Shown here piece after piece: positions 25,331 through 33,210 of a stretch of DNA of 37,546 nt. Each line of letters opens with the position of its first letter. Position 1 is the stretch's first letter. Below the pieces are notes generated by a model. The model was not told where the DNA came from. It ran no database searches and saw nothing but the letters and a program-made list of their open reading frames with translations. The stretch comes from a virus, in IMG/VR virus record IMGVR_UViG_3300045790_003109, positions 1-37,546 of that record; one strand, 5' to 3'. Position numbers and translations under genes: made by a program.

Positions 25331-26080
25331 TTATGCAACCCTCCGAGACCGTGGCGCTTCGTTGCGCAAGAAGGGCGCTTCGCCCCATTGATCAAGCGAC
25401 ATGGTGTTGAGGCCCATCAAGTGGCTCTGCTGTGCGACATAGGCAAAATCCATCGCCATTTTGCGCACGACGCCGTCATTGCGGGTGCGAATGTGTTCAA
25501 GCAAGTCAGAGGTGATCGTGATGCCATTGGCATAGTGATCCGCCAGCATTTCGGTGTCTTGCAGATCGGCGCGTTCAGCGCCAACCCAGCGGTAAACGCG
25601 GTTGTCTACCTGTTCCCATTGGCGCAGCTTTTGGGGCAATTCTTCCATGCCAACCAAGATGATCGGAATTCCCGCCTTGTCGTGGATGTCTCGGACCCGC
25701 TCAATCATCGGCGAGGACCGCTTTTTAATCAGATAGTCAGCCTCATCTAAGATCAGCAGACGGTTGGCGCGCATCAGCTCTTGTTTGCACTGGTAGGATT
25801 TCTCGGCGACGGTGCCGCGTGCTGTCACACCCAGTTCTGACAAAATGGCAAAGTAGAGCATGCTGGCGGTCCAGTCAGACTCTATGGAGATGTGGATCGC
25901 GTCCAAGCTTGCGCAGACGCTGGCGCTGGCAAAACTCTTGCCCAAGCCCGATGGCCCGTGAAACACCCCCAAGCCCGGCAAGCCAAAGGTGCGGTCCATC
26001 AATTCAGTTGCAAGCATTGTCATAGCCGCGACGTTGCGCAGAGGCTTGATGCTGTTGCCGGTCGTTAATGCCTGTGTCAT
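25331..26080 (-). CDS. MuB-like AAA+ ATPase, target selector
   Basis: 249 residues, somewhat shorter than Mu B (312), mostly at the N-terminus. Walker A GPSGLGKS (residues 42-49), Walker B LLILDEAD, and the sensor region IPIILVGMEEL. The family forms ATP-dependent filaments on target DNA and delivers it to the transpososome while protecting phage DNA from self-insertion. It lies directly downstream of the transposase gene, as in Mu. Confidence 0.9.
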   Translation of the reverse strand: MTQALTTGNSIKPLRNVAAMTMLATELMDRTFGLPGLGVFHGPSGLGKSFASASVCASLDAIHISIESDWTASMLYFAILSELGVTARGTVAEKSYQCKQELMRANRLLILDEADYLIKKRSSPMIERVRDIHDKAGIPIILVGMEELPQKLRQWEQVDNRVYRWVGAERADLQDTEMLADHYANGITITSDLLEHIRTRNDGVVRKMAMDFAYVAQQSHLMGLNTMSLDQWGEAPFLRNEAPRSRRVA

Positions 26081-26122
26081 TTGTTCTTCCTTGTCTGTCT
26101 TTGTCGTGTCGTCCGTGCGCAG

Positions 26123-28234
26123 TTATCGAATACCGCTGGTCCCGTGGGCCTCGAACATAGCCAACTGACCTTTGTATTCGGCGCTCTCCATGTAACGGTT
26201 GAGTTTTCTTGCCTCTTCCGAGCCAATAGGTTCGCCCGCCTCTGCGCGTTCTAAAATCGCTTGCGCACGCCGAAAGCGGTCGCCTGCGGTTTCCATCTCT
26301 TTCGGGGGCGTCTTTTGGGGCATGTTCAAAATCATGGCTTCACGCGTCGCCTCAACGGCAGGGTTGTCTTGCACATCGATGTTGCGTGGTGGACGCTGCA
26401 TCTTGACGGCCTTTTTGCCAAACATCCCGCTGACAACTTTGGCTTCGGGGCGCCCCAACGGAGCGGAGGCCGCGTCGTCCAACGCGTCGCCCAAGTCGGT
26501 TGTCGAAATCGGCGCGTGCGCTGCCAGCAGATCCTTTTCGGCCTTTTTGATCCGTGAATTGCGTTTCGCGGTTTTCTTTGAACCATCCATGTCGAAAAAG
26601 CCTGTCTTTTGACGACATTCTGCAAAGCCCAAATACTCACCTTCGGTGCTGTAGATATAAACCCCGCTGTGCAAATCCTCTGGGTCAAACCGTGCGATGA
26701 TTTTGCGACTTGGGTGCTCTGACATCCAATCACTGTGGTAGTGGTTGCCTTGGAATTTCACCTCGCCACTGTGCTTGTTCATCGTGGCAGCATGCTGCCC
26801 CATCATCCAAAGACGGCGCTGTTCTTCGGTGGCTTTTTGAATGGGTGCGCTGGCGTAGCTTTCCTCAAAGGTCTGATCGAATGATCTGCCCTCTGCTGTA
26901 GATGACAAACGGCCTTGGCGCATGTTGTGCTCTTCGACACGTTCGGCCAAAACCTGTAAAAACTTGTCGGCAGGAATGGCGCGCTCACCATAGTTTTCCG
27001 GCTTAGCTGTCGGTTTGTTGCCGACATATGCGCCCGCAAACCGCACATCTTTGGCGATTGAGCTGGCAAAATCGCGAAACCCGCGTTCAATTGGCTTGGC
27101 TTGCCCGTGGGCAGGCGTTGCAAAGGTCACTTGCACGCCCAAAAGCGGCAACACACCCAGCGGCTCGTCTTCAACAATCTTATAACGGAACCGATGCTCT
27201 GCACCGCCTGTGAGCCATTTGTTGGCAAACTCGCGCCCGTTATCAAACAGGCAGCGGCGTGGAATGCCCCAATTTTCAATCATTTCGCCAAACGCCGCCA
27301 TGACCATGACCTTGTTTGGGTCGTGATCAACGCGCCATGCCAGCATTTTGTTGGAATAGAGGTCTTGGAAAGCAATGATTTGCGGGCGGTTGATCGTGCC
27401 GTCTGGCCATTCCACAAAGACGTCGATCTTATGACAATCGGCGTTGACAGCTTCCAAAGCGTGCAAGCCGCTGCGGTCGCGAATTTGCGCCGGAAAACAG
27501 CGCATCAAACCTGATAAGCCTTCACGGGCAAAAACGGTTGTGACGCGGGGAACCTCTTTTTCGATCCGCCGTTTTGCCGTGCGCTCGTGAACGATTGTCC
27601 AACCTTTGGATTTGGCTGCTCGCACAGAATCGCGGTAGCAGTCTTTAAATGTCGGGGCTTCAAGGCGCAGATAAAGGCTTGTTAAAAACGTCATGAAAGG
27701 CCGCGTTTCTGTGTCTGTAACGACCTTGCGCGCTGCCAAGCGGTGCTGTGGCGGCAAATAGGCAAGGCGGTCCTCATGGGCCACGCCCTCAATCATTTTG
27801 ATCCAGTTGTAGATCGAGCGTGGCGACGCCTTGGCTGTCTGCGCGGATATGGCATCGACGGCGGCCACTTGCGTCGTGCCAATCGACACAGTCTCTTCTA
27901 CCTGTTGAATGATCCCTAAACGGCGCTTGGCCTCGTCTTTGGGTTTCTGGGGCAGGGCGTCAAAGGCAGCCCATGCCGCCCCGCGTTCTGGCTTGGCATC
28001 GGGCGCGGTCTCTGTGCGTGCCAAAAGCGCCTTGCGGGCTTCAAGCGGCAACACCGACCAGTGATACTGCCAACCGCCGCCACGTCCGGCTTTGCGTTGC
28101 GCGCAGCCTTTCTGTAATCGCCATGCAGCGGCCAGCAGATTGACGCCTTGGCGCGTGCCGGGCAAGGTCGGCAGCTTGGAGGCCGCCAACTCGTCAGCCG
28201 ACCACCAAATCTTGGATGGCTCAACGCGGCTCAT
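26123..28234 (-). CDS. MuA-like DDE transposase
   Basis: 703 residues (Mu A has 663). The N-terminal domain (IWWSADELAASKLPTLPGTR) is the Mu-type enhancer/end-binding domain. The catalytic core has Asp266 (NADCHKIDVF), Asp331 (LFDNGREFANKW) and Glu383 (GQAKPIERGFRDF), spaced as D269, D336 and E392 of Mu A. The C-terminal region holds the Mu-type beta-barrel and a helical tail presumed to contact the B protein. It catalyses strand transfer for integration and replicative transposition. The start overlaps the ParB-like stop by ATGA, so the two are co-translated. Confidence 0.96.
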   Translation of the reverse strand: MSRVEPSKIWWSADELAASKLPTLPGTRQGVNLLAAAWRLQKGCAQRKAGRGGGWQYHWSVLPLEARKALLARTETAPDAKPERGAAWAAFDALPQKPKDEAKRRLGIIQQVEETVSIGTTQVAAVDAISAQTAKASPRSIYNWIKMIEGVAHEDRLAYLPPQHRLAARKVVTDTETRPFMTFLTSLYLRLEAPTFKDCYRDSVRAAKSKGWTIVHERTAKRRIEKEVPRVTTVFAREGLSGLMRCFPAQIRDRSGLHALEAVNADCHKIDVFVEWPDGTINRPQIIAFQDLYSNKMLAWRVDHDPNKVMVMAAFGEMIENWGIPRRCLFDNGREFANKWLTGGAEHRFRYKIVEDEPLGVLPLLGVQVTFATPAHGQAKPIERGFRDFASSIAKDVRFAGAYVGNKPTAKPENYGERAIPADKFLQVLAERVEEHNMRQGRLSSTAEGRSFDQTFEESYASAPIQKATEEQRRLWMMGQHAATMNKHSGEVKFQGNHYHSDWMSEHPSRKIIARFDPEDLHSGVYIYSTEGEYLGFAECRQKTGFFDMDGSKKTAKRNSRIKKAEKDLLAAHAPISTTDLGDALDDAASAPLGRPEAKVVSGMFGKKAVKMQRPPRNIDVQDNPAVEATREAMILNMPQKTPPKEMETAGDRFRRAQAILERAEAGEPIGSEEARKLNRYMESAEYKGQLAMFEAHGTSGIR

Positions 28235-29127
28235 GCGGATGTCCCCGCTCTCATAAAGGGCACGATCTCTGCGACAGGCGCGGCTTCATGGCCAAGCGCG
28301 TCCAGCAGATCGCGCAGCACTTCGGCGTTGTCGGCCACAAAGGCGCGGCGGGCAGGCATCGGCGCGCGGGCAAAGGCATCTTGTAAGGCGCGCAGCTTTT
28401 TGTCCGCGTCACTGACATGCGCATCGCCGGGCTTGGCGTTGATTTGTTTGCGAGCATCTGTGGCGGATTTCGCGGTGCCAGCGGCCAGCCGCGTGACAAC
28501 ATCGCTGCGCTCTTTGGTCTCGCCGATCTTGGAAATCTCGGTCAGGTCTTTGAGCGTGACTTGCTTCGGCGCTGCGCGCAGTTTGGTGATTTCGTCCGAG
28601 CTAAGTAATGATCCAGCTGCGATCACGCGGCGGATATGGCGCTCTGTAAGGTTGAATTTTTCAGCTGTAGACGTGGCGAAGGACATGATGTCCGCCGCCA
28701 ACTTTCCGGTATGTTGATTGCCCTTAAAGGCATCCGCTGCTGTCTCAGGGTGCATCCGCTCATAAACAGCCTTGCGAGAGGCCAAAAACACAGCCGTGTC
28801 CAGCGCGTTCATTTCAGCGCCTGCCAAGTTGTCGTCGATTTCCATCAACAATGACCAGTCGTCCGTCACATCGGTCCAGACCTTGGCCTCCATGTCATTC
28901 CAGCCCAAGCGGCGCGCGGCCTCAAGGCGGTGCCCACCTGCAATCAGGTGCAGCGTGCCATCGTGTTTTTTGCGCACATGGATTGCGTCTTTCATCACGC
29001 CCGTCTCATTGATAGACGCGATCAGGCTTTCGACGCCCGCCTCACTGACAGGGCGCAAGCGGTTGGGGCTGATAATCACGTCGCGGATCACAACGCGGTC
29101 CATCTGCATGAGGGTTGCTTTGCTCAT
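28231..29127 (-). CDS. ParB-like nuclease/CTPase-fold protein of the early operon
   Basis: 298 residues from the ATG at 29127, chosen for the GGAGGG ribosome site; the frame extends upstream without one. An N-terminal ParB/Srx fold is marked by ISPNRLRPVSEAGVESLIAS and the signature IAGGHRLEAARRLGW. The middle contains a KorB-like helix-turn-helix (TAEKFNLTERHIRRVIAAGS). No ParA partner is present. ParB-like genes next to the transposase are seen in several transposable phages of Alphaproteobacteria; the job is not established. Binding near the phage ends or a role in DNA replication is possible. Confidence 0.8.
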   Translation of the reverse strand: MSKATLMQMDRVVIRDVIISPNRLRPVSEAGVESLIASINETGVMKDAIHVRKKHDGTLHLIAGGHRLEAARRLGWNDMEAKVWTDVTDDWSLLMEIDDNLAGAEMNALDTAVFLASRKAVYERMHPETAADAFKGNQHTGKLAADIMSFATSTAEKFNLTERHIRRVIAAGSLLSSDEITKLRAAPKQVTLKDLTEISKIGETKERSDVVTRLAAGTAKSATDARKQINAKPGDAHVSDADKKLRALQDAFARAPMPARRAFVADNAEVLRDLLDALGHEAAPVAEIVPFMRAGTSA

Positions 29128-29129
29128 GG

Positions 29130-29447
29130 TCAGACCCTCCGAGCGCTTCGGGTCGCATGGGGTGTCGCGAAGTCGCCGAGATGGTCTCGCAGGCCACGAC
29201 ATTTGTCGCACATACGGTTGTGGATACCTTCGGAAACAAAGGGCGCTTGGCAATTTATGCAGGGGCGCGGCCCGCGTTTGGCGGCTTTGTCTGCCTTGCG
29301 TTGTAGCTTGTCACGTAACTGATCAGCCTCAGCGCGAAACTTGATCAATCGACTGACATGGCCTCCGTCTGGGTCGGCAATGACATAGCCACCAAGAATT
29401 TGTTTCACCGTGTAGTCGTGCGAAAATTTGCTGTTTTGAATGGTCAT
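29130..29447 (-). CDS. Small CxxC-CxxC zinc-finger-like protein
   Basis: 105 residues. Cys63-x2-Cys66 and Cys80-x2-Cys83 (PCINCQAPF, MCDKCRG) form a zinc-knuckle pair. The part before it is basic and helical (RAEADQLRDKLQRKADKAA). The tail is Arg-rich. It ends two bases before the ParB-like start. The pattern recalls RNA- or DNA-binding zinc ribbons such as phage early regulators (Mu Com is one example), without a specific match. Confidence 0.62.
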   Translation of the reverse strand: MTIQNSKFSHDYTVKQILGGYVIADPDGGHVSRLIKFRAEADQLRDKLQRKADKAAKRGPRPCINCQAPFVSEGIHNRMCDKCRGLRDHLGDFATPHATRSARRV

Positions 29448-29455
29448 TTAATCAC

Positions 29456-29629
29456 CTAACTGAGAAACAAGGCCAAGGCCCAAGGGCTGGCAAAAAGCAT
29501 AGCAAAGAGGCATGCGACGCCGATCAAATCGCCAATCCAGCTATCTTCAATGCGGGCATTCAACGCCTTGAGGTGCTGCCACAACGTGCGTTTGGGCAAA
29601 GGCACGTGAAAGGGTTTGAGAAAGGCCAT
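29456..29629 (-). CDS. Small membrane protein
   Basis: 57 residues starting with an ATG that overlaps the TGA of the tiny gene before it (TGATG). The C-terminal half is one membrane helix (IGDLIGVACLFAMLFASPWA). The same frame is open further upstream, but translation from there would run over the preceding gene. Early genes next to Mu ner include the small membrane-active kil-type proteins; that comparison is by position only. Confidence 0.5.
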   Translation of the reverse strand: MAFLKPFHVPLPKRTLWQHLKALNARIEDSWIGDLIGVACLFAMLFASPWALALFLS

Positions 29630-29715
29630 CACAGCCCCCAAACGCATTTGAAAAGCGCTATCCAAATTGAAAGCCCAAGTGCCGTCGAAGGCAAAATCCA
29701 CCACCCTTTGAACAT
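29629..29715 (-). CDS. Tiny Trp-rich hydrophobic peptide gene (candidate)
   Basis: 28 residues (MFKGWWILPSTALGLSIWIA...), nearly all hydrophobic. The ATG overlaps the stop of the gene before it (TGATG) and is preceded by GAGGAGG at good spacing; its own stop overlaps the next ATG in the same way. Such ordered overlaps are hard to get by chance, but the peptide is very short and has no known match. Confidence 0.4.
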   Translation of the reverse strand: MFKGWWILPSTALGLSIWIALFKCVWGL

Positions 29716-29960
29716 CACGCAGCCTCCTCTTTAGAAGTTTTGGGGCGGGGGATGTCTGAGGGCCATTCGAGGTCGGAGGGCCAAACTCTTGATAGGTGAT
29801 CAAAAGCTTTCTGGGCTGTTTTCAGCGTGCAGCCGTGCCCGTCACGTAATCGTTTGAACAGGCGCGCGTGTCCAACGCACCATGTTGAAATTGTCGCTTC
29901 TGATCGGGCCGAATGATTAGCTAGAGTTTCGGCTAGTTTTATGAGGTGTCTTTGTTCCAT
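29715..29960 (-). CDS. Ner/Cro-position small regulator candidate
   Basis: 81 residues, first gene of the early operon, divergent from the repressor. KLAETLANHSARSEATISTW could be a helix-turn-helix, and the tail WPSDLEWPSDIPRPKTS resembles small proteins common beside repressors in alphaproteobacterial prophages. By place it should act like Ner or Cro, turning down the early promoter and the repressor. The ATG lies only 7 nt after a candidate -10 hexamer, so the message may be leaderless. Confidence 0.62.
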   Translation of the reverse strand: MEQRHLIKLAETLANHSARSEATISTWCVGHARLFKRLRDGHGCTLKTAQKAFDHLSRVWPSDLEWPSDIPRPKTSKEEAA

Positions 29961-29967
29961 GGCTTAC

Positions 29968-29995
29968 TTTATGCAAATTTGCATTTTACTGTCAA
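29968..29995 (-). promoter_or_regulatory. Candidate early promoter
   Basis: On the minus strand a perfect -35 TTGACA (29990-29995) is followed by a 16-bp spacer and CATAAA (29968-29973, four of six to the -10 consensus). The palindrome at 29971-29984 covers the -10 and spacer, so a bound repressor would block polymerase. Confidence 0.55.
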
Positions 29996-30100
29996 TGTAA
30001 ATTTATATAATTATTGCAATGTAAATTTGCACTAATTTGGAATCAGACTGTTTCGCGCTAAGCTGCTTGTGCGTATTCGCGTTTTGGTGCAAATTTGCAC
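29971..30100. promoter_or_regulatory. Repressor operator array, four TGCAAATTTGCA-type palindromes
   Basis: Four copies of a dyad: 29971-29984 (perfect ATGCAAATTTGCAT), 29996-30007 (TGTAAATTTATA, degenerate), 30020-30031 (TGTAAATTTGCA) and 30087-30100 (perfect GTGCAAATTTGCAC). The centres of the first three are exactly 24 bp apart; the fourth is 68 bp further and abuts the repressor ATG. The set covers the early promoter and the repressor start, so it should control both. The match to the repressor is inferred from place. Confidence 0.75.
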
Positions 30101-30101
30101 A

Positions 30102-30788
30102 ATGTTGAATGCGCAAGAAATATATCAAAGACTCGAAGATCGACGTAAACTACTTGGCCTTAGTCAAGCAGAGGTTGGTTCACGAGCATTTGGAAAGGCT
30201 GATAATTCGGCACTTCAAGCGCTTCGAAAGGGATCTCTACCTTCTGCTGAAAAGTTGTATTTGCTTTGTAACGCAGTTGGCTGGGAGTTTTACTTTGGAC
30301 CGCCGCGCGACACAGTTGGCACAGAGCAACCGCCCGCCGCCGATCCACAAGAATTCGCCAACATTCCGCTGCACGAGGCCAGCCTTGCCGCTGGGGCAGG
30401 GGCTGCGAATGGTGCTGAGCCTATCGTGGATTACCTATCGTTCCGCCGCGACTGGCTGCGCCGCATCGGCACAGCCCCCGCAAACGCCGTGTTGGCGCGG
30501 GTCTCAGGTGACAGCATGGAGCCAACGATCTGGGCGGGTGACATGGTGCTCGTCGACAGGTCGAAAACCGTCGTCCCAGTCCGAACCAGCTCCAGCAAAA
30601 AAGGCCGCAGTGCAATCTACGCCGTGCTGGACGATGGCCACGCCCGCGTCAAACGCATCGAGCGCCCAAGCGAAGACCAAATCCTGCTGCTCTCGGACAA
30701 CCCCGATGTCACCCCCGAATTCTCCAACCCCAAAACGCTCTCTATCATCGGTAAAGTGATGTGGTGGGGGCATACTAATAGGGAATGA
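30102..30788 (+). CDS. S24/LexA-type phage repressor
   Basis: 228 residues from the ATG at 30102, which touches an operator; a GTG at 30069 in the same frame is possible, and neither has a clear ribosome site, so translation may be leaderless. The N-terminal helix-turn-helix (LLGLSQAEVGSRAFGKADNS) is followed by an S24 peptidase domain: Ser138 in VSGDSMEPTIWAGD and Lys184 in ARVKRIE form the catalytic dyad. Ala-Gly pairs at 97-100 are possible self-cleavage points, which would make the prophage SOS-inducible. It replaces the unrelated Mu c protein in function and is divergent from the early operon, as c is. Confidence 0.9.
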   Translation: MLNAQEIYQRLEDRRKLLGLSQAEVGSRAFGKADNSALQALRKGSLPSAEKLYLLCNAVGWEFYFGPPRDTVGTEQPPAADPQEFANIPLHEASLAAGAGAANGAEPIVDYLSFRRDWLRRIGTAPANAVLARVSGDSMEPTIWAGDMVLVDRSKTVVPVRTSSSKKGRSAIYAVLDDGHARVKRIERPSEDQILLLSDNPDVTPEFSNPKTLSIIGKVMWWGHTNRE

Positions 30789-30791
30789 GTT

Positions 30792-31772
30792 ATGTCTTGG
30801 TGGCAAAATTTATTTGGTAAACCTCATAGAGATGCACTCGAGCGTCCTACAACAAAGGGCCAACAAGTGCGAGTTTCGGAAACTGGGCGGGTTGCCAGAA
30901 TTCGAGATTTGAATTTCTCTGGTATCAGCTATTCATCATCAGATAAGCGATTTCGCATGATTTTGAAGGATAGTTTCGAAGGGCGTGGGGGGCATCGGTA
31001 TTCGGGGAATGGTCAATTCATGCTCCTAAAAGATGATGTTCCTGTTTATAAAGGGGAAATGGAGAGGCCTAGTGACGGATGTGTTGCCAACTCGGGGCAT
31101 GTAATTATTGCTGATTGGGGTTTCGGTGACGAATTACGCTCCACAATATATGTTATTTCACCATCGTCTGAAAAGTTGGTGGAGCATCGGCTCAACGCCA
31201 ATTGTACTGTTGTTGGAATTTCTGATTGTGGTCAAATTGCAGCCTGTCATACCGCAAACGCTCCTAACTCCGATGGTAACAAATTCACTGTTTTTGACAC
31301 AAAAAATGGGACAGTTATTTGTTGTTGTGAATTAGAAACTGGGTGGCCAAGCTCATTTGGTTTTGATATCGAGGCTGACCTCGTTCATTTAAATTTTTCC
31401 CATCCAGTAGAAGAAAGCTTTTCAATAACTACGCATGGCGACTTTGTAGACCGAGAGCAATGGATTGATTCAGAAATAGGGCGTGGAAACTTGCGCCTTG
31501 CTATGAAGTTATTAGGTGAATCTGTGCCTTTAAATGAAAAACGTAAGAGTGATGCACAACGTGCGGCTAAGGCTTGGGAATTGCTGTCTGAAAAAGACAG
31601 TAATAATTCCTACCATGCGGGAACATGGCGACTACACGGTGAAATCATGGAGGTTTTAGGTGATTTGCCAAAGGCGATGCGTTCGTTCAATATTGCATTG
31701 TCGCTTGACCCTAAGGTTGGTGTGAAAAGAAAAATAGCAGCAATGATGCGCTCCGGCATTGTTTCTGCTTAA
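30792..31772 (+). CDS. Cargo protein of unknown function with TPR-like C-terminus
   Basis: 326 residues, starting 4 bp after the repressor stop. The first two-thirds alternate short strands and turns (SGISYSSSDKRFRMILKDSF..., VVGISDCGQIAACHTAN...), suggesting a beta-propeller-like body. The last 70 residues (SYHAGTWRLHGEIMEVLGDL, KAMRSFNIALSLDP) fit one or two TPR-type helical repeats. It is far more AT-rich than the phage (22 G/C of 60 bases at 31381-31440, against 38 of 60 at 7201-7260), pointing to recent transfer. Being behind the repressor it could be expressed in the lysogen, the usual setting for prophage-encoded defence genes. I do not recognise the family. Confidence 0.72.
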   Translation: MSWWQNLFGKPHRDALERPTTKGQQVRVSETGRVARIRDLNFSGISYSSSDKRFRMILKDSFEGRGGHRYSGNGQFMLLKDDVPVYKGEMERPSDGCVANSGHVIIADWGFGDELRSTIYVISPSSEKLVEHRLNANCTVVGISDCGQIAACHTANAPNSDGNKFTVFDTKNGTVICCCELETGWPSSFGFDIEADLVHLNFSHPVEESFSITTHGDFVDREQWIDSEIGRGNLRLAMKLLGESVPLNEKRKSDAQRAAKAWELLSEKDSNNSYHAGTWRLHGEIMEVLGDLPKAMRSFNIALSLDPKVGVKRKIAAMMRSGIVSA

Positions 31773-31790
31773 CCCTTTCTGTGGTTTCGG

Positions 31791-31949
31791 AATGATGGCC
31801 ACACCCGCGCCAAAAGCATTGAGATGACAAGCGAAGACCAAATCCCGCTGCTCACCTACAACCCCGACTACACTCCCGAATTCGTAAACCCCAAAAGGCT
31901 CTCCATCATCGGAAAAGTGATGTGGTGGGGGCATACGAATAGGGATTGA
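31791..31949 (+). pseudogene. Remnant of a second, diverged repressor gene (3' end)
   Basis: 159 bp align without gaps to the last 159 bp of the repressor gene (30630-30788). The frame is intact and ends at the equivalent stop; by my count 39 of 52 residues are identical (shared ends SIIGKVMWWGHTNR). There is no start, helix-turn-helix or catalytic Ser, so it cannot act. The divergence is too large for a recent duplication. It is best read as the tail of an older, related repressor left after replacement. Confidence 0.82.
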
Positions 31950-31963
31950 GGTTTGTTTTGCCC

Positions 31964-33175
31964 TCACCCCCGATCAAAGAACCCCAAGTGCTCTTGCTGC
32001 TCACCATACTTGATGACGGTCTTGCCATACCGCAGATTAATGCGGTCTATGGTGGCAGACAGCGTTTCGCGTTTGCTGGTTTGCCCTGGTGCAAGCGGCA
32101 GGAAAAGTTCGCCGTTGCGCTCGCTGAGCAAAACGAGGTTCGTGAGGTTGATGCCGATCGATGTGGCTTGAGTGCGACTGCTGGCAAACTGCGCCGTGAG
32201 GGCGTCGAAGATATCCAGAAAATCACGGGTGTCTTGGCTTGGGTTGAGCGTTTGTTGCCAATGATGCCCGTGTCGTTTCCACAGGCCGATGTGGATGGAA
32301 ATCCGTCCCGCGCAATAGCCGTCACGCCGCATGCGTGCCGCTGCCCGTTCGACCAACCAGCGGCCAACACGGGTGGCCATTGGCGCAGGCCGATACTTTG
32401 GCGCGAGCACTTTGGATTGCCCGTAGGTGTTGCGCTGGGTTTCGATCAACGGGATGTCTTCGCCTTGCAACCCACGCACAAAACGCTCGCCCTCAACTGA
32501 GCGCCAAATCATGCGGGCGTGCCGTGGATCGAGCGCATACAGCTCATGAATGCCCCAGACGTGTGCCTTGCCCAAACGGGCGCTCATGCCGCGTGAAATT
32601 CCCGGCAAATCGTCCAGTTTGAGATGGGCAATGGCCTCTGGCATATTCTCAGGCGCGAGCCATTGCAGGCCGTCGGGTTTTTCCAATTTTCCAGCAATCT
32701 TTGCCAGCAATTGGTTTGGCCCAATACCAATCGAACAGCGCAGCTGACTGCCCACATCTTCACGGATGATCTTTTTAATGTCGCGGGCCAAATCCAGCGC
32801 GGCAGGGAGCGCACTGGTTCTGCCGCCAAGGGCGATTTGAAATTCATCAATCGAGCGTACCCGCTCCACTTCCGCGATGGTATCTATGGCCTTTGAGATC
32901 GCCTGATTGGCCCGCGCATAGAGCTTGTGACGGGCTTGCAGAAACACGATGTCAGGGCAAATTTGACGCGCTTCAGCAACGCGCATAATCGTTTTGACGC
33001 CTTGCGCCTTGGCCTCATAGCTGGCGGCTACAACAGCTCCAGCCCAATTGTTGTGCGGGCCGGTCTCAAGCGCAGTGATCGCCACAGGTCGCCCCCTGAG
33101 ACGAGAATCGACCTGTTGTTCAACGCTGGCGAAAAAGGCGTTCATATCCAGATATAGACAGCGCATCGGGGTCAT
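31964..33175 (-). CDS. Y-family translesion DNA polymerase (DinB/UmuC-like)
   Basis: 403 residues. Catalytic carboxylates are visible as Asp10 (CLYLDMNAFFASVEQ) and Asp110-Glu111 (RVRSIDEFQI). The middle has DDLPGISRGMSARLGK, the helix-hairpin-helix region, and the C-terminal little-finger domain follows. The last residues QEHLGFFDRG could be a sliding-clamp binding motif. It copies past damaged bases at the cost of mutations. It is divergent from a small gene across a LexA box and ends 14 bp after the repressor remnant. Whether it belongs to the phage or the host is open. Confidence 0.9.
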   Translation of the reverse strand: MTPMRCLYLDMNAFFASVEQQVDSRLRGRPVAITALETGPHNNWAGAVVAASYEAKAQGVKTIMRVAEARQICPDIVFLQARHKLYARANQAISKAIDTIAEVERVRSIDEFQIALGGRTSALPAALDLARDIKKIIREDVGSQLRCSIGIGPNQLLAKIAGKLEKPDGLQWLAPENMPEAIAHLKLDDLPGISRGMSARLGKAHVWGIHELYALDPRHARMIWRSVEGERFVRGLQGEDIPLIETQRNTYGQSKVLAPKYRPAPMATRVGRWLVERAAARMRRDGYCAGRISIHIGLWKRHGHHWQQTLNPSQDTRDFLDIFDALTAQFASSRTQATSIGINLTNLVLLSERNGELFLPLAPGQTSKRETLSATIDRINLRYGKTVIKYGEQQEHLGFFDRG

Positions 33176-33210
33176 AGCCTAAATCCTGTATCTTCCAAAA
33201 ACTGCTTAAT

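Larger units (their letters stand above)
1..31949 (-). mobile_element. Mu-like transposable siphophage prophage (minimum extent)
   Basis: The block has a divergent repressor, MuA-type DDE transposase, MuB-type ATPase, GemA/gp16, Mor-like activator, lysis genes, Mu-type packaging and head genes (gp27, gp28, gp29, F, G, I, T, gp35, gp36) and a siphovirus tail with tape measure and J-like tip protein. Most neighbouring genes overlap by ATGA, typical of a compact phage operon. The window cuts the phage just after the tip gene, so its right terminus is absent. The left terminus is not resolved. It cannot lie between the repressor and position 31949, because coding sequence and a repressor remnant are continuous there. 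No TG/CA ends or 5-bp target duplication could be confirmed. Confidence 0.93.

Noticed and set aside
29456-29803. Longer version of the small membrane gene
   Set aside because: Would overlap the preceding gene by about 90 bp; a shorter start is set by a TGATG overlap at 29629.
30109-30759. Second plus-strand frame over the repressor gene
   Set aside because: The repressor frame has helix-turn-helix and S24 motifs; the other frame is low complexity (Ser/Pro/Arg).
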